The position numbers were made by a program, and so were the translations under genes. Of a stretch of 64,000 bases of DNA, positions 8,744 to 17,600 are shown piece after piece. The stretch comes from Sinomonas atrocyanea (GTDB lineage Bacteria > Actinomycetota > Actinomycetes > Actinomycetales > Micrococcaceae). The notes below the pieces were generated by a model, which saw only the letters and a list, made by a program, of their open reading frames with translations, ran no database searches and was not told the DNA's origin. The stretch is taken from assembly GCF_030811715.1 (NCBI RefSeq), contig NZ_JAUSRH010000003.1, positions 1-64,000 of the forward strand. The letters are read 5' to 3'. The stretch's first letter is position 1. Every line of letters begins with the position of its first letter.

Positions 8744-9654
8744 CCATCGATGACTTCTGGGCCAGCGTGTTCTCGTTCCAGGACTACGGGGAGATCCTCG
8801 CGCTCGTCCAGAACTCGGTGTGGGCAGGGGCTGTCCTGGGCCTCCTCGGGGGCGTCGTGGGCACCTTCGTCATGAAGCGCGACCTCGCCTTCGCCGTCCA
8901 CGGCATCTCGGAGCTGTCCTTCGCGGGGGCCTCGTTCGCCCTGCTGGTCGGCGCCGACATCGTGACCGGCTCGCTCGTCGGCTCGGTCGCCGCGGCGCTC
9001 CTGATCGGCCTCATGGGCGGCCGGGCGCGCGAGAAGAACTCGGTCATCGGCGTGATCATGCCGTTCGGGCTGGGGCTCGGCATCCTGTTCCTCGCGCTGT
9101 ACCAGGGACGGGCGGCGAACAAGTTCGGCCTGCTCACCGGCCAGATCGTCGCGGTCGACACGGTCCAGCTCCAGCTGCTCGCCGTGACCGCCGCGGCGGT
9201 CATCGCGGTCCTCGTCGCCGTGTGGCGCCCCCTGACGTTCGCGAGCGTCGACCCCGAGATGGCGCACGCCAGAGGTGTTCCGACCCGGGCGCTCTCGATC
9301 CTGTTCATGGTGGTGCTCGGGGTGAGCGTGGCCCTGTCGCTGCAGGTGGTGGGCGCACTCCTGGTCCTCGCCCTGCTCATCACACCGGCGGCCGCCGCGC
9401 TGAAGGTGACCTCCGCCCCGCGCCTCGTGCTCCTGCTCAGCGTGCTCTTCGCGGTGGCGGCCACGGTGGGCGGGATCATGCTCGCCCTCGGCGGACGGCT
9501 GCCGATCAGCCCCTACATCACCACGCTGTCGTTCCTCATCTACGCGGTGTGCGCGATCCTCGGCTGGATCCGGCGCCGCCGCGGCGGGAACGGGAGGGTG
9601 CTCCGGTCCGGATCCGCGCAGGGCGAGCGGCGCACGACGTCGGCCGCCGCCTGA
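8740..9654 (+). CDS. Metal ABC transporter permease (ZnuB-like)
   Basis: The 304-residue integral membrane permease of the ABC-3 family has about eight hydrophobic segments, beginning SVWAGAVLGLLGGVVGTFVM. The conserved region LAFAVHGISELSFAGASFALLVG and the coupling segment PEMAHARGVPTRALSILFMVVL are present. It completes the importer and overlaps the ATPase gene by 4 nt. The C-terminal 25 residues are polar and basic and lie in the cytoplasm. A hairpin at 9655-9688 follows directly. Confidence 0.92.
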   Translation: MTIDDFWASVFSFQDYGEILALVQNSVWAGAVLGLLGGVVGTFVMKRDLAFAVHGISELSFAGASFALLVGADIVTGSLVGSVAAALLIGLMGGRAREKNSVIGVIMPFGLGLGILFLALYQGRAANKFGLLTGQIVAVDTVQLQLLAVTAAAVIAVLVAVWRPLTFASVDPEMAHARGVPTRALSILFMVVLGVSVALSLQVVGALLVLALLITPAAAALKVTSAPRLVLLLSVLFAVAATVGGIMLALGGRLPISPYITTLSFLIYAVCAILGWIRRRRGGNGRVLRSGSAQGERRTTSAAA

Positions 9655-9688
9655 GGCGGGACCCCCGCCGCCGGGGGGCTCACCCGCC
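9655..9688. terminator. Bidirectional terminator-like hairpin between permease and fur genes
   Basis: The outer arms GGCGGG (9655-9660) and CCCGCC (9683-9688) enclose an inner C5/G5 pairing. The site sits in the 38-bp gap between convergent genes, so it can end both transcripts. There is no U-tract. Confidence 0.55.
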
Positions 9689-9692
9689 CTCC

Positions 9693-10157
9693 TCAGCCTT
9701 CCTGGGGAGAGCCGCCGTCCGCGTCCGCGGCGCCCGCGCCGAGGGCTGTGCACTCGGGGCAGAGCCCGAAGACCTCCACCGTGTGCTCGACCGCCGTGTA
9801 GCCGTGCTCCCGGGCGACGCGGCTGGCCCAGGTCTCCACCGCGGGCGCCTCGATGTCCACGGCCTTGCCGCACCGGCGGCAGACGAGATGGTGGTGGTGG
9901 CCGGTGGCCTCGCAGCGGCGGTACACCGCCTCGCCGTCGTCGCTGCGCAGCACGTCCACGAGCCCGTCCTCGGCCATGGACTGCAGGATGCGGTACGTCG
10001 TCGCGAGTGAGACGGATGCCCCCTCGCCCCTCAGGAGCCGATGCAGCTCCTGGGTGCTCACGAAGTCCTCGAGGCTGTCGAGGGCTGCCGAGACAGCGAC
10101 CCGCTGCTTCGTCACGCGCTGCTCGCGCGGCTTCTCGGCCAACGACTCCTCCTGCAC
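9693..10157 (-). CDS. zur: Fur family metal-responsive repressor, probably Zur
   Basis: This 154-residue Fur-family DNA-binding protein has a winged helix at about residues 15-85 (RVTKQRVAVSAAL, SLATTYRILQSM). The C-terminal metal-binding dimer domain contains GHHHHLVCRRCGK and a second CPEC pair, which form the structural Cys4 zinc site. It lies convergent with, and next to, a zinc-type importer operon, so Zur is the best call, controlling that operon by zinc. Fur or Nur specificity cannot be excluded from sequence. The GTG start is within GTGCAGGAGG; the upstream TAGGCT at 10181-10176 may be its -10 box. Confidence 0.85.
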   Translation of the reverse strand: MQEESLAEKPREQRVTKQRVAVSAALDSLEDFVSTQELHRLLRGEGASVSLATTYRILQSMAEDGLVDVLRSDDGEAVYRRCEATGHHHHLVCRRCGKAVDIEAPAVETWASRVAREHGYTAVEHTVEVFGLCPECTALGAGAADADGGSPQEG

Positions 10158-10195
10158 CTGCCTATCGGGTCTTCTAGCCTAGCAAGAGGCGGTCC

Positions 10196-10201
10196 TAGAC
10201 T
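10196..10201 (+). promoter_or_regulatory. -10 box TAGACT for leaderless metallo-hydrolase mRNA
   Basis: TAGACT ends exactly 6 nt before ATG 10208 and there is no Shine-Dalgarno sequence between them. A transcript starting at the normal distance begins at or next to the ATG. This is one of a series with the same spacing in this window. Confidence 0.6.
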
Positions 10202-10207
10202 GGCGCC

Positions 10208-10882
10208 ATGCGCCTGACCAAGTTCACGCACGCCTGCGTCCGCCTCGAGAAGCCCGCCGACTCGGGGACGGGGCAACGGGTCCTGACCATCGATCCGGGC
10301 AACTTCTCGGAAGTCGAACAGGCCCTGGACGGCGCCGAGGCGTTCCTCGTCACGCACGAGCACGCGGACCACATCGACATCCCGCGCGCCGCCGCGGTCC
10401 TCGAGGCCAGCCCGCGGCTCGAGGCGTGGGCGCCCTCCGCCGTGGCCGCCGCGCTCGCGGAGGCCGCGCCGTCCGCCGCGGGCCGCATCCACACCGCCGA
10501 GACCGGCACCGAGTTCGAGGCCGCGGGGTTCCGCATCCGCACGTTCGGGAGCCAGCACGCCCTGATCCACCCCAGCGTGGCGATGGTCGCCAACCTCGGC
10601 TACCTGGTCGACGGCAAGGTGTTCCACCCGGGCGACTCGTTCACCGTCCCGCCCGGGGCCGAGGTGCCGACCCTCCTCGTTCCGATCCACGCGCCCTGGA
10701 GCAAGGTCGGCGAGGTGCTCGACTTCATCATCGCCGTCGGGGCCCAGCGCGCCTACCCGATCCACAACGCCCTCCTCAACGAGCGCGGCACCGGGATCGT
10801 GGAGAAGCACGCCCAGCGCATCGGAGACCTCTACGGGACCCGCTACGAGCACCTCGACCCCGGGGACGCGGTAGACCTCTGA
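10208..10882 (+). CDS. MBL-fold metallo-hydrolase
   Basis: This 224-residue metallo-beta-lactamase-fold protein has the canonical HEHADH metal motif (His50, His52, Asp54, His55). Later ligands are seen in FGSQHALIHPS and FHPGDSFT, and His in YPIHNALLNE. It resembles the UlaG/YtkL-like group of stand-alone hydrolases of unknown substrate. Its stop and that of the convergent desulfhydrase gene form one palindrome, TGAGGCCTCA, at 10880-10889, so the two genes share essentially no spacer. It appears to be a single-gene leaderless transcript. Confidence 0.88.
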   Translation: MRLTKFTHACVRLEKPADSGTGQRVLTIDPGNFSEVEQALDGAEAFLVTHEHADHIDIPRAAAVLEASPRLEAWAPSAVAAALAEAAPSAAGRIHTAETGTEFEAAGFRIRTFGSQHALIHPSVAMVANLGYLVDGKVFHPGDSFTVPPGAEVPTLLVPIHAPWSKVGEVLDFIIAVGAQRAYPIHNALLNERGTGIVEKHAQRIGDLYGTRYEHLDPGDAVDL

Positions 10883-10886
10883 GGCC

Positions 10887-11987
10887 TCAGCCGCCCCAGC
10901 GTCCGGTCGCGAAGAACTCCTCGAGCACCTGCGCGTGCGGTGCGGGGTCCAGGCCCTGTTCGGCGAGCCAGCCCTCGTCGCCGTAGGACCCCCGGTAGCG
11001 CGAGCCGGCATCGCACATGAGCGTGACGATGCTGCCCCGCTCCCCGGCGGCCGCCATCTCCGCCACGAGCTGCCAGACGCCCCACAGGCTGGTGCCCGTC
11101 GACGGCCCCGCGTCGAACCCGAAGCGCGCGGCGAGGTCGCGCATCGCGGCGACCGAGGCGGCGTCGGGCACGCGGAACATGCGGTCCACGATCCTGGGGT
11201 TGAAGCTCGGCTCGAGCCGCGGCCGGCCGATGCCCTCGATCCGCGACGCCCCGCCCTCGGCGGGGGCGCCGGAAGCCCAGCTCGGATAGAACGCGGAGTT
11301 CTCGGGGTCCACCACGACGAGCTGGGTCGCGAGCCGCCGGTACCGCACGAAGCGCCCGATCGTGGTGCTCGTCCCCCCGGTCCCCGCACCGACCACGATC
11401 CAGCGGGGCACCGGGTGCGGCTCGAGCTGAAGCTGGTCGAAGATCGTCTCGGCGATGTTGTTGTTCCCGCGCCAGTCCGTGGCCCGCTCGGCGAACGTGA
11501 ACTGGTCCAGATAGTGGCCGCCGCAGGACTCCGCGAGCCGTGCCGCCTCGCCGTACACCTCGGCGGGCGAGTCGACGAAGTGGCACGAGCCGCCGTACTG
11601 CTCGATGAGCGCGATCTTCTCCCGGCTGGTCCCGCGGGTCATCACTGCAGTGAACGGGACCCCGATGAGACGGGCGAAGTAGGCCTCGGACACGGCGGTG
11701 CTCCCGCTCGAGGCCTCGACCACGCGCGTCCCCTCGCGGATCCATCCGTTGACCAGGGCGAAGAGGAACAGGGACCGCGCCAGGCGGTGCTTGAGGCTGC
11801 CGGTGCGGTGGGTCGACTCGTCCTTGAGGTACACGTCGACGCCCCACTCCTCGGGGAGGGGGACGCGGTGCAGGTGGGTGTCGGCGCTGCGGCGCCCGTC
11901 CGACTCGAGCCGGCGGATGGCCTCGTCGGCCCAGGCCCGGGCCCCGACGCCCGGCCCACGGGGGGCGTCGGTGGTGCTTGCGTCCAT
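10887..11987 (-). CDS. cds1: PLP-dependent cysteine synthase-like enzyme, probable L-cysteine desulfhydrase Cds1
   Basis: This 366-residue fold-type II PLP enzyme has the Schiff-base lysine in [13 protein letters not shown] (Lys66), the PLP phosphate loop GAGTGGTST, and [13 protein letters not shown] as the substrate loop. It is longer than CysK/CysM. The [12 protein letters not shown] signature and overall length match the actinobacterial Cds1 group (Rv3684-like), which degrades L-cysteine to pyruvate, ammonia and H2S. It is transcribed away from a rhodanese gene with only 32 bp between the start codons, so both sulfur genes share one control region. The -10 TACGCT ends 6 nt before the ATG. 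A cysteine synthase activity remains possible. Confidence 0.82.
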   Translation of the reverse strand: MDASTTDAPRGPGVGARAWADEAIRRLESDGRRSADTHLHRVPLPEEWGVDVYLKDESTHRTGSLKHRLARSLFLFALVNGWIREGTRVVEASSGSTAVSEAYFARLIGVPFTAVMTRGTSREKIALIEQYGGSCHFVDSPAEVYGEAARLAESCGGHYLDQFTFAERATDWRGNNNIAETIFDQLQLEPHPVPRWIVVGAGTGGTSTTIGRFVRYRRLATQLVVVDPENSAFYPSWASGAPAEGGASRIEGIGRPRLEPSFNPRIVDRMFRVPDAASVAAMRDLAARFGFDAGPSTGTSLWGVWQLVAEMAAAGERGSIVTLMCDAGSRYRGSYGDEGWLAEQGLDPAPHAQVLEEFFATGRWGG

Positions 11988-12019
11988 CCGGCCAGCGTAC
12001 GCGGCGCTAGGGTGTGGCC
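11988..12019. promoter_or_regulatory. 32-bp divergent promoter of the sulfur genes
   Basis: Only 32 bp separate the two start codons. The minus-strand -10 TACGCT (11999-11994) and plus-strand -10 TAGGGT (12008-12013) each end exactly 6 nt from their ATG. The -35 regions therefore fall inside the opposite coding sequence, and RNA polymerase cannot occupy both promoters at once. Confidence 0.6.
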
Positions 12020-12955
12020 ATGAACGCAGAACAGGTCCTGATTTCGGCCGCGGAGCTCGCCGGGCGCCTCGAGCGGGCCGAGCGCATCGTCCTGCTCGAC
12101 GTCCGCTGGGCCCTCGGCGGCCCGGACGGTCGCGAGGAGTATGCGGCGGGGCACCTGCCCGGCGCCGTGTTCGCGGACCTCGAGACGGAGCTCGCGGTGC
12201 CGGTGGCCCCGGGCAGCGCGGAGGAGGCGGCGGGCGGCCGGCACCCGCTCCCGTCGAGGGCGGTGTTCGAGGAGGCCGCGCGCGCCTGGGGCATCGACGA
12301 CGGCGACGCCGTGGTCGTCTACGATGCGACCTCCGGGCAGGCCGCCGCGCGGGCGTGGTGGATGCTCCGGGATGCGGGCCTGGAGTCGGTGCGCCTCCTC
12401 GACGGCGGCCTGGCCGCCTGGACGGCGGCGGGTGGGCCCCTCGAGCAGGGCGTCACTGTCCCGGACCGGGGGAACGTCACCCTGGGGGAGGGCCGCCTGC
12501 CCCGCATCGACGCGGACCAGGCGGCCTCGTTCTCCCAGCCCCGGCCGGAAGCCCCCGCCGGAGGCGTGCTGCTGGACGCCCGGGCTGCCGAGCGGTACCG
12601 CGGCGAGGTCGAGCCCGTCGACCCGCGTGCCGGCCACATCCCCGGCGCGAAAAGCGCACCGACGGCCGCGAACCTGGCCGCGGACGGCACCTTCCTGCCG
12701 CCGGCGGCCCTGCGGGAGCGCTTCGCCGCGCTCGGCGCCGACGGCCGCCGCCCGGTCGCCGTCTACTGCGGGTCCGGCGTCACAGCGGCCCACGACGTGC
12801 TCGCCCTGGCCGTCGCCGGCATCGACGCGGCCCTCTACCCGGGCTCGTTCTCCCAGTGGTCCCGGGACCCGTCCCGTCCCGTCGCGGTGGGCAGCGAGCC
12901 CTCCGCGGCAGGGGCGGGTCGGGCTGACCTGTCCGAGAACAGCACGCGGGCGTGA
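12020..12955 (+). CDS. sseA: Two-domain sulfurtransferase (rhodanese / 3-mercaptopyruvate sulfurtransferase)
   Basis: This 311-residue protein has an inactive N-terminal rhodanese domain (about 5-150; motif [23 protein letters not shown] typical of TST/MST) and an active C-terminal domain (about 165-290). The catalytic loop is CGSGVTA (Cys near residue 250). CGSGVT is typical of mercaptopyruvate sulfurtransferases, whereas thiosulfate enzymes have CRxGxT. ATG 12020 is preferred over GTG 12014 because it lies 6 nt from the TAGGGT -10. Its divergent neighbour degrades cysteine, so both genes probably serve cysteine-sulfur or H2S handling. Confidence 0.88.
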   Translation: MNAEQVLISAAELAGRLERAERIVLLDVRWALGGPDGREEYAAGHLPGAVFADLETELAVPVAPGSAEEAAGGRHPLPSRAVFEEAARAWGIDDGDAVVVYDATSGQAAARAWWMLRDAGLESVRLLDGGLAAWTAAGGPLEQGVTVPDRGNVTLGEGRLPRIDADQAASFSQPRPEAPAGGVLLDARAAERYRGEVEPVDPRAGHIPGAKSAPTAANLAADGTFLPPAALRERFAALGADGRRPVAVYCGSGVTAAHDVLALAVAGIDAALYPGSFSQWSRDPSRPVAVGSEPSAAGAGRADLSENSTRA

Positions 12956-12970
12956 GCGGCCGGCATGCGA

Positions 12971-12976
12971 TAGCGT
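12971..12976 (+). promoter_or_regulatory. -10 box TAGCGT for alcohol dehydrogenase
   Basis: TAGCGT ends 7 nt before ATG 12984 with no ribosome site between, predicting a leaderless mRNA. Confidence 0.55.
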
Positions 12977-12983
12977 CGGTGGC

Positions 12984-14156
12984 ATGACCCCCGGACGCCC
13001 CGTCATGCCGAGTGCGGACAAGATCCGCGCGAACCTCGTCGAGGAGCTGCGCGCCGGCACCGAGGGCGGCGACGGATCCGAGGTGCGCGCGTACGGCGCC
13101 ACCTCCGCCTCGAGCGGCCTCGTGCCCCTCACTGTCGCACGCCGCGAGCCGGGGGCCGACGACGTCGAGATCGACATCGAGTTCTGCGGCCTGTGCCACT
13201 CCGACGTGCACGCGACGCGCGGCGAGTGGGGGGAGCGGCCGTGGCCGCTCGTCCCCGGCCACGAGATCGTGGGGCGCGTGCGGCGCGTCGGCTCCGCCGT
13301 CCACGGGTTCGCCGTCGGGGACCGCGTGGGCGTCGGGTGCATGGTCGACTCGTGCCGGGAGTGCGCGCACTGCCGGGCCGGGCTCGAGCAGTACTGCGAA
13401 CGCGGCATGGTCGGCACCTACGGTGCCCGGGACCCGCGTCACGGCGGGGAGGTCACCCAGGGCGGCTATTCCGAGAGGATCGTGGTCGCCGCGGCCTACG
13501 TCCTGCGGATCCCGGCGGCCCTCGACCCCGCTGCGGCCGCCCCGATCCTGTGCGCCGGCATCACGACCTACTCGCCCCTGCGGCGCTTCGGGGTGGGCCC
13601 CGGGCGCAGGGTGGGCGTCGTGGGGCTCGGCGGGCTCGGGCACCTGGCCGTCAAGCTCGCCGCCGCCATGGGGGCAGAGGTCACCGTCTTCACGCGCACC
13701 GCGGCCAAGGCCGCGGATGCCGCCCAGCTCGGTGCCCACCGCGTCGTGGTGACCACCGACGCGGCCCAGCTCGAGGCAGCGGCGGGGACGCTCGACGTCG
13801 TCCTCGACACCGTCGCCGCGCCGCACGATCCGAACGACTACCTCTCCGCGCTGCGCTTCGACGGCACCCTCGTGGCCCTCAGCCTGCCCTCCGGCGACAT
13901 GCCGCCCGTGCGGCCCGGGGCGCTCATCCGGCGGCGGCTGACGTACACGGGCTCGCTCATCGGCGGCATCGCCGAGACCCAGGAAGCCCTGGACTTCTGC
14001 GCCGAGCACGGGGTGGCCCCGCAGATCGAGATGGTCACGGCGGATTCGCTGAACGAGGCCTACGACCGCATGGTCGCCTCCGACGTCAAGTACCGGTTCG
14101 TCCTCGACGCCGCGAGCCTGCGCGGCCCGGGGGCCCCATCGAGGAGAGAGCAATGA
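12984..14156 (+). CDS. Zinc-dependent NAD(P)-linked alcohol dehydrogenase (YahK/cinnamyl-ADH type)
   Basis: This 390-residue medium-chain dehydrogenase shows the catalytic zinc site CGLCHSDVH (Cys68) with GHEIVGRVRRVG, and structural zinc cysteines in CMVDSCRECAHCRAGLEQYC. The Rossmann motif is VGVVGLGGLGHLAVKLA. The Cys-rich loop and the TGSLIGGIAETQEALDF segment match the YahK/CAD group of broad aldehyde reductases, usually NADPH-dependent. The N-terminus carries about 35 extra residues before the catalytic domain, although ATG 12984 is supported by its -10 box. The stop overlaps the HIT gene start (ATGA), so both are made from one mRNA. The physiological substrate cannot be read. Confidence 0.9.
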   Translation: MTPGRPVMPSADKIRANLVEELRAGTEGGDGSEVRAYGATSASSGLVPLTVARREPGADDVEIDIEFCGLCHSDVHATRGEWGERPWPLVPGHEIVGRVRRVGSAVHGFAVGDRVGVGCMVDSCRECAHCRAGLEQYCERGMVGTYGARDPRHGGEVTQGGYSERIVVAAAYVLRIPAALDPAAAAPILCAGITTYSPLRRFGVGPGRRVGVVGLGGLGHLAVKLAAAMGAEVTVFTRTAAKAADAAQLGAHRVVVTTDAAQLEAAAGTLDVVLDTVAAPHDPNDYLSALRFDGTLVALSLPSGDMPPVRPGALIRRRLTYTGSLIGGIAETQEALDFCAEHGVAPQIEMVTADSLNEAYDRMVASDVKYRFVLDAASLRGPGAPSRREQ

Positions 14157-14581
14157 GCACGCTGTTCACGCGCATCATCGAGGGCGAGCTGCCCGGCCGC
14201 TTCGTGTGGAAGGACGACGACGTCGTCGCGTTCCTGAGCATCGGCCCCCTCGCTGAGGGCCACACGCTCGTGGTGCCCCGCGAGGAAGTCGACCGGTGGA
14301 CGGACGCGTCGCCCGAGCTCATGACGAAGCTCACGCTCGTGGCCCAGACGATAGGGCAGGCGCAGGTGGAGGCCTTCGGGGCGCCGCGCGCCGGGATGAT
14401 CATCGCCGGCTTCGAGATCGACCACCTGCACCTGCACGTCTGGCCGTCCCGCAGCGAGGCCGAGTACGACTTCAAGCGCGCGCAGCAGAACCCGGATCCG
14501 GCCGTCCTGGACGCCGCAGCCGAGCGCATCCGCGAGGCGCTCCGCGCAGCCGGCCACGGCGAGCACGTGCCCGCCGCCTGA
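14153..14581 (+). CDS. HIT family nucleotide-binding/hydrolase protein
   Basis: The product is a 142-residue histidine-triad protein. The family motif H-x-H-x-H is HLHLHVWP (His91, His93, His95). The usual N-terminal FTRIIEGELPGRFVWKDDDVVAFLSI is the nucleoside-binding part of the HINT/GalT-like fold. Members hydrolyse nucleoside phosphoramidates or dinucleoside polyphosphates. It is translated by 4-nt overlap from the alcohol dehydrogenase gene, with GAGGAGAG as ribosome site. A 21-bp tandem repeat starts 4 nt after its stop. Confidence 0.92.
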   Translation: MSTLFTRIIEGELPGRFVWKDDDVVAFLSIGPLAEGHTLVVPREEVDRWTDASPELMTKLTLVAQTIGQAQVEAFGAPRAGMIIAGFEIDHLHLHVWPSRSEAEYDFKRAQQNPDPAVLDAAAERIREALRAAGHGEHVPAA

Positions 14582-14585
14582 CGCC

Positions 14586-14648
14586 GAGGTCGCCCCGTGG
14601 GTGGGCGAGGTCGCCCCGTGGGTGGGCGAGGTCACCCCGTAGGTGGGC
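14586..14648. repeat. Three tandem 21-bp repeats in the HIT-hrpA spacer
   Basis: The units are 14586-14606, 14607-14627 and 14628-14648; the first two are identical and the third differs at a few bases. Read on the minus strand the core is CCACGGGGCGACCTCG. The last unit touches the hrpA stop codon. The array fills almost the whole gap between two convergent genes. The same 21-bp family occurs inside hrpA at 15595-15699, in the opposite orientation. Confidence 0.85.
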
Positions 14649-17600
14649 TACGCCGGAGCGAGCGCCTCGTTGAGCGCCTGCCGCACCCGCTTCTCCGAGA
14701 CCTTGCCGGCGGTGCCGAGCTCGACGGCGAAGAGGCTCACCCGCAGCTCCTCGATCATCCACCGCACGGTGGACAGCTTGGCCTGGTTCCGGCCCGTCGG
14801 GGCGAGCGCCGCCACGGCGTCGTCGTAGTCGTCCTCGAGCCGCTGGACCGTGGCCATCGAGACGGCGTCGCGCTGGACGTTGGTCGGGAGCTTCTCGAGC
14901 CGGCGCTCGATCGCCCGGAGGTAGCGGGGGAGGTGCTCGAGCTGCGCGTAGCCGGTCCTCGCGACGAAGCCCGGGTAGACGAGCTGCTCGAGCTGGGCCT
15001 TGACGTCGTTCAGCGCGCTCACGAGCGCGAGGCTCGTGGAGCCCTTGAGGGCCTTGCCGATCCGCAGCGAGGACGCAAGGACCTGCTCGACGATCGCGGT
15101 CACCTTGAAGACCGTGTCGATGAGCTCGGCGCGCACCTGGTCGTAGAGCGCGTCGAAGGCGGCGCGGTCCCAGGGCAGCTGGGCCGGCACGAGCCTGTCG
15201 ATTGCGGCGACCGCGCAGTCGGCGATGAGGTCCGCGACCGAGCCGTGCGGATTCTGGCTGAACGTGAGCTTCTCGCGGTTGTTGAGGTGCTCGAGCACGT
15301 ACCGGTCCGGCGCCGGGATCCGTAGCGCGAGCAGGCGGATGACCCCGCCGCGGTGCGCCCGCAGCTGGTCCTCCTCGGTCTGGAACACGCGCAGCCCGGC
15401 GGTGCCGCGCGGCGCCGTCGCGGTGCGCTGCTCGTCGACGAGGGCGGGATAGCCGGTCACGGTGTGGCCGGCGACGACGGTGCTCGCCGTCCGCGGGATC
15501 GTCCCCACGCTCCACTCCGTCAGTCCGCTGCGCTCGGCCAGGCCAGAGCCGCCGCCGGCCGGGCCGCCCGAGGCGCCCGCCGCCGTCGTGCCTCCACGGG
15601 GTGACGTCGCGTGTCCACCGGGTGACGTCTCGGTCCCACGGGGTGACTTCGCGCCTCCGCGGGGTGACTTCGCGCCTCCGCGGGGTGACTTCGGCGACGT
15701 GGTGGCGGGGGTCGCGCCGAGGGACTCGGCGATCGCGCGCCGGGTGGCCGGGGCGAGCTGCTCCTGCAGGGCGGCGAGGTCCTTCCCGGCGCCGAGCACG
15801 GTGCCCTTCGGGTCGACGACGTTGAAGGACATGAGCAGGTGGGGCGGGACGGCGTCCCAGTTCCACGAGCCCGGCGGGATGATCTGCCCCTTGAGCCGGC
15901 GCAGGACGAGCTCGAGCGACTCCTCGAGCGCGTCCGTGTCCGGGTCGAAGTCGGCGTCGAGGGCCGCGACGGCCTGCCGCGCCACGTCGGGGGCCGGCAC
16001 GAAGCCCTTGCGCACCTGCTTGGGCAGCGACCTGATGAGCGCGGTGACGAGCTCGGTGCGCAGCCCGGGGATCTGCCAGCGGAACGGCTCGGGGTCGAGC
16101 TGGTTGAGGAACAGCACGGGGACCTCGGCGGTCACGCCGTCGGCCGGGTCCGGGGTCCCGCCGGGGGCGACGGGATGGAACTCGTAGGCCAGCGGCAGGT
16201 CGAAGCCGCCCTGCCGCCACGCGGTCGGGTAGGCGGTGTCGGCGGCCGCGGCCGAGCCTTCGGCGTCCTCGCCCAGCAGCAGCGCGCGGTCGAAGTCGAG
16301 CAGGTGCTCGTCCTCGTGCCGGGCCTTCTTCCACCACGCGTCGAAGTGCCGCTCCGAGACCACGGACGCCGGCACCCGCGCGTCGTAGAACTCGAACAGC
16401 GCCTCGTCGTCCACGCGCAGCCCGGGGCGGCGCATGCGCGTCTCGAGCTCCTCGACCTCCGTCAGGAGCGCCTGGTTCCGCTTGAAGAAGTGGTGCCGCG
16501 TGTGCCAGTCGCCCTCGACGAGCGCGTGCCGGATGAACAGCTCGCGCGCGAGCGCCGGGTCGATGCGGGCGTAGTTGACGCGGCGCTGCGCGACGAGGGT
16601 GACGCCGTAGAGCGTGACCTTCTCGTACGCCATGACCGAGCCCGAGCGCTTGGACCAGTGCGGCTCGGAGTAGGTGTGCTTGACGAGGTGCGGGGCCACG
16701 AGCTCGGCCCAGGCCGGGTCCATCTTCGCCGCGGTCCGGGCCCACAGGCGGCTCGTCTCGACGAGCTCCGCGGCCATCACGTACGTGGGGCTCTTCTTGA
16801 ACAGGGCCGACCCCGGGAAGATCGCGAACCGGGTCCCGCGCGCGCCGACGTACTCGCGCTTGCGCTCGTCGAGGAGCCCGATGTGGCTCAGGAGGCCCGC
16901 GAGGAGGGCCTGGTGGACGGCGTCGTGCCGTCCCACCGGATCGGTGTCGCGCCCCTGCCACAGGGAGATCCCCAGCGGCCGGGCGAGCTGGCGCAGCTGC
17001 TGGAACAGCTCCTGCCACTCCCGCACCCGCAGGTAGTTGATGAACTCGGCCTTGCACAGGCGCCGGAACGCCGAGGAGGACAGCTCGCGCTGCTGCTCCT
17101 GGAGGTAGTTCCAGAGGTTCAGGTAGCCCGTGAAGTCGGAGTTCTCGTCCTTGAACCGGGCGTGCTTCTCGTCGGCGGCCTGCCGCTTGCCGGTCTCCTG
17201 CGAGGGGCGCTCGCGGGGGTCCTGGATCGTCAGGGCCGCGGCGAGGACCATCACCTCGCGGACGCAGTCGCGCCGCGCCGCCTCGACGATCATGCGGCCC
17301 AGCCGAGGGTCCACCGGCAGCTGGGCGAGCTGGTGGCCGACGGCGGTCAGGCCGCCCCGCGCTGTGCTCCCACCTGCCGTACCCCCGCCCGGGGTGCGGT
17401 GCCCGCGGCGGCCGCGCCCGCCGTCGTGCGCAGGTTCCGCGGAGGGCGCACCACCGGCATCCTGGTCCTTGCCGTCGGCGAGGGCGCCGAGCTCGCGCAG
17501 GAGGGTCACGCCGTCGTTGATCGCGCGCGACTCGGGCGGCTCCACGAAGGGGAAGGCTGCGACGTCCTTGGGCCCGCGGGCGATCCCCATCGCGGTCATC

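Noticed and set aside
12141-14156. 671-codon plus frame reaching from the rhodanese gene through alcohol dehydrogenase
   Set aside because: Only the part from ATG 12984 is conserved dehydrogenase; the earlier part is an alternate frame of the rhodanese gene, and a -10 box precedes 12984.
14586-15699. CRISPR-like array
   Set aside because: The 21-bp repeats are directly adjacent with no unique spacers, and no cas gene is present.
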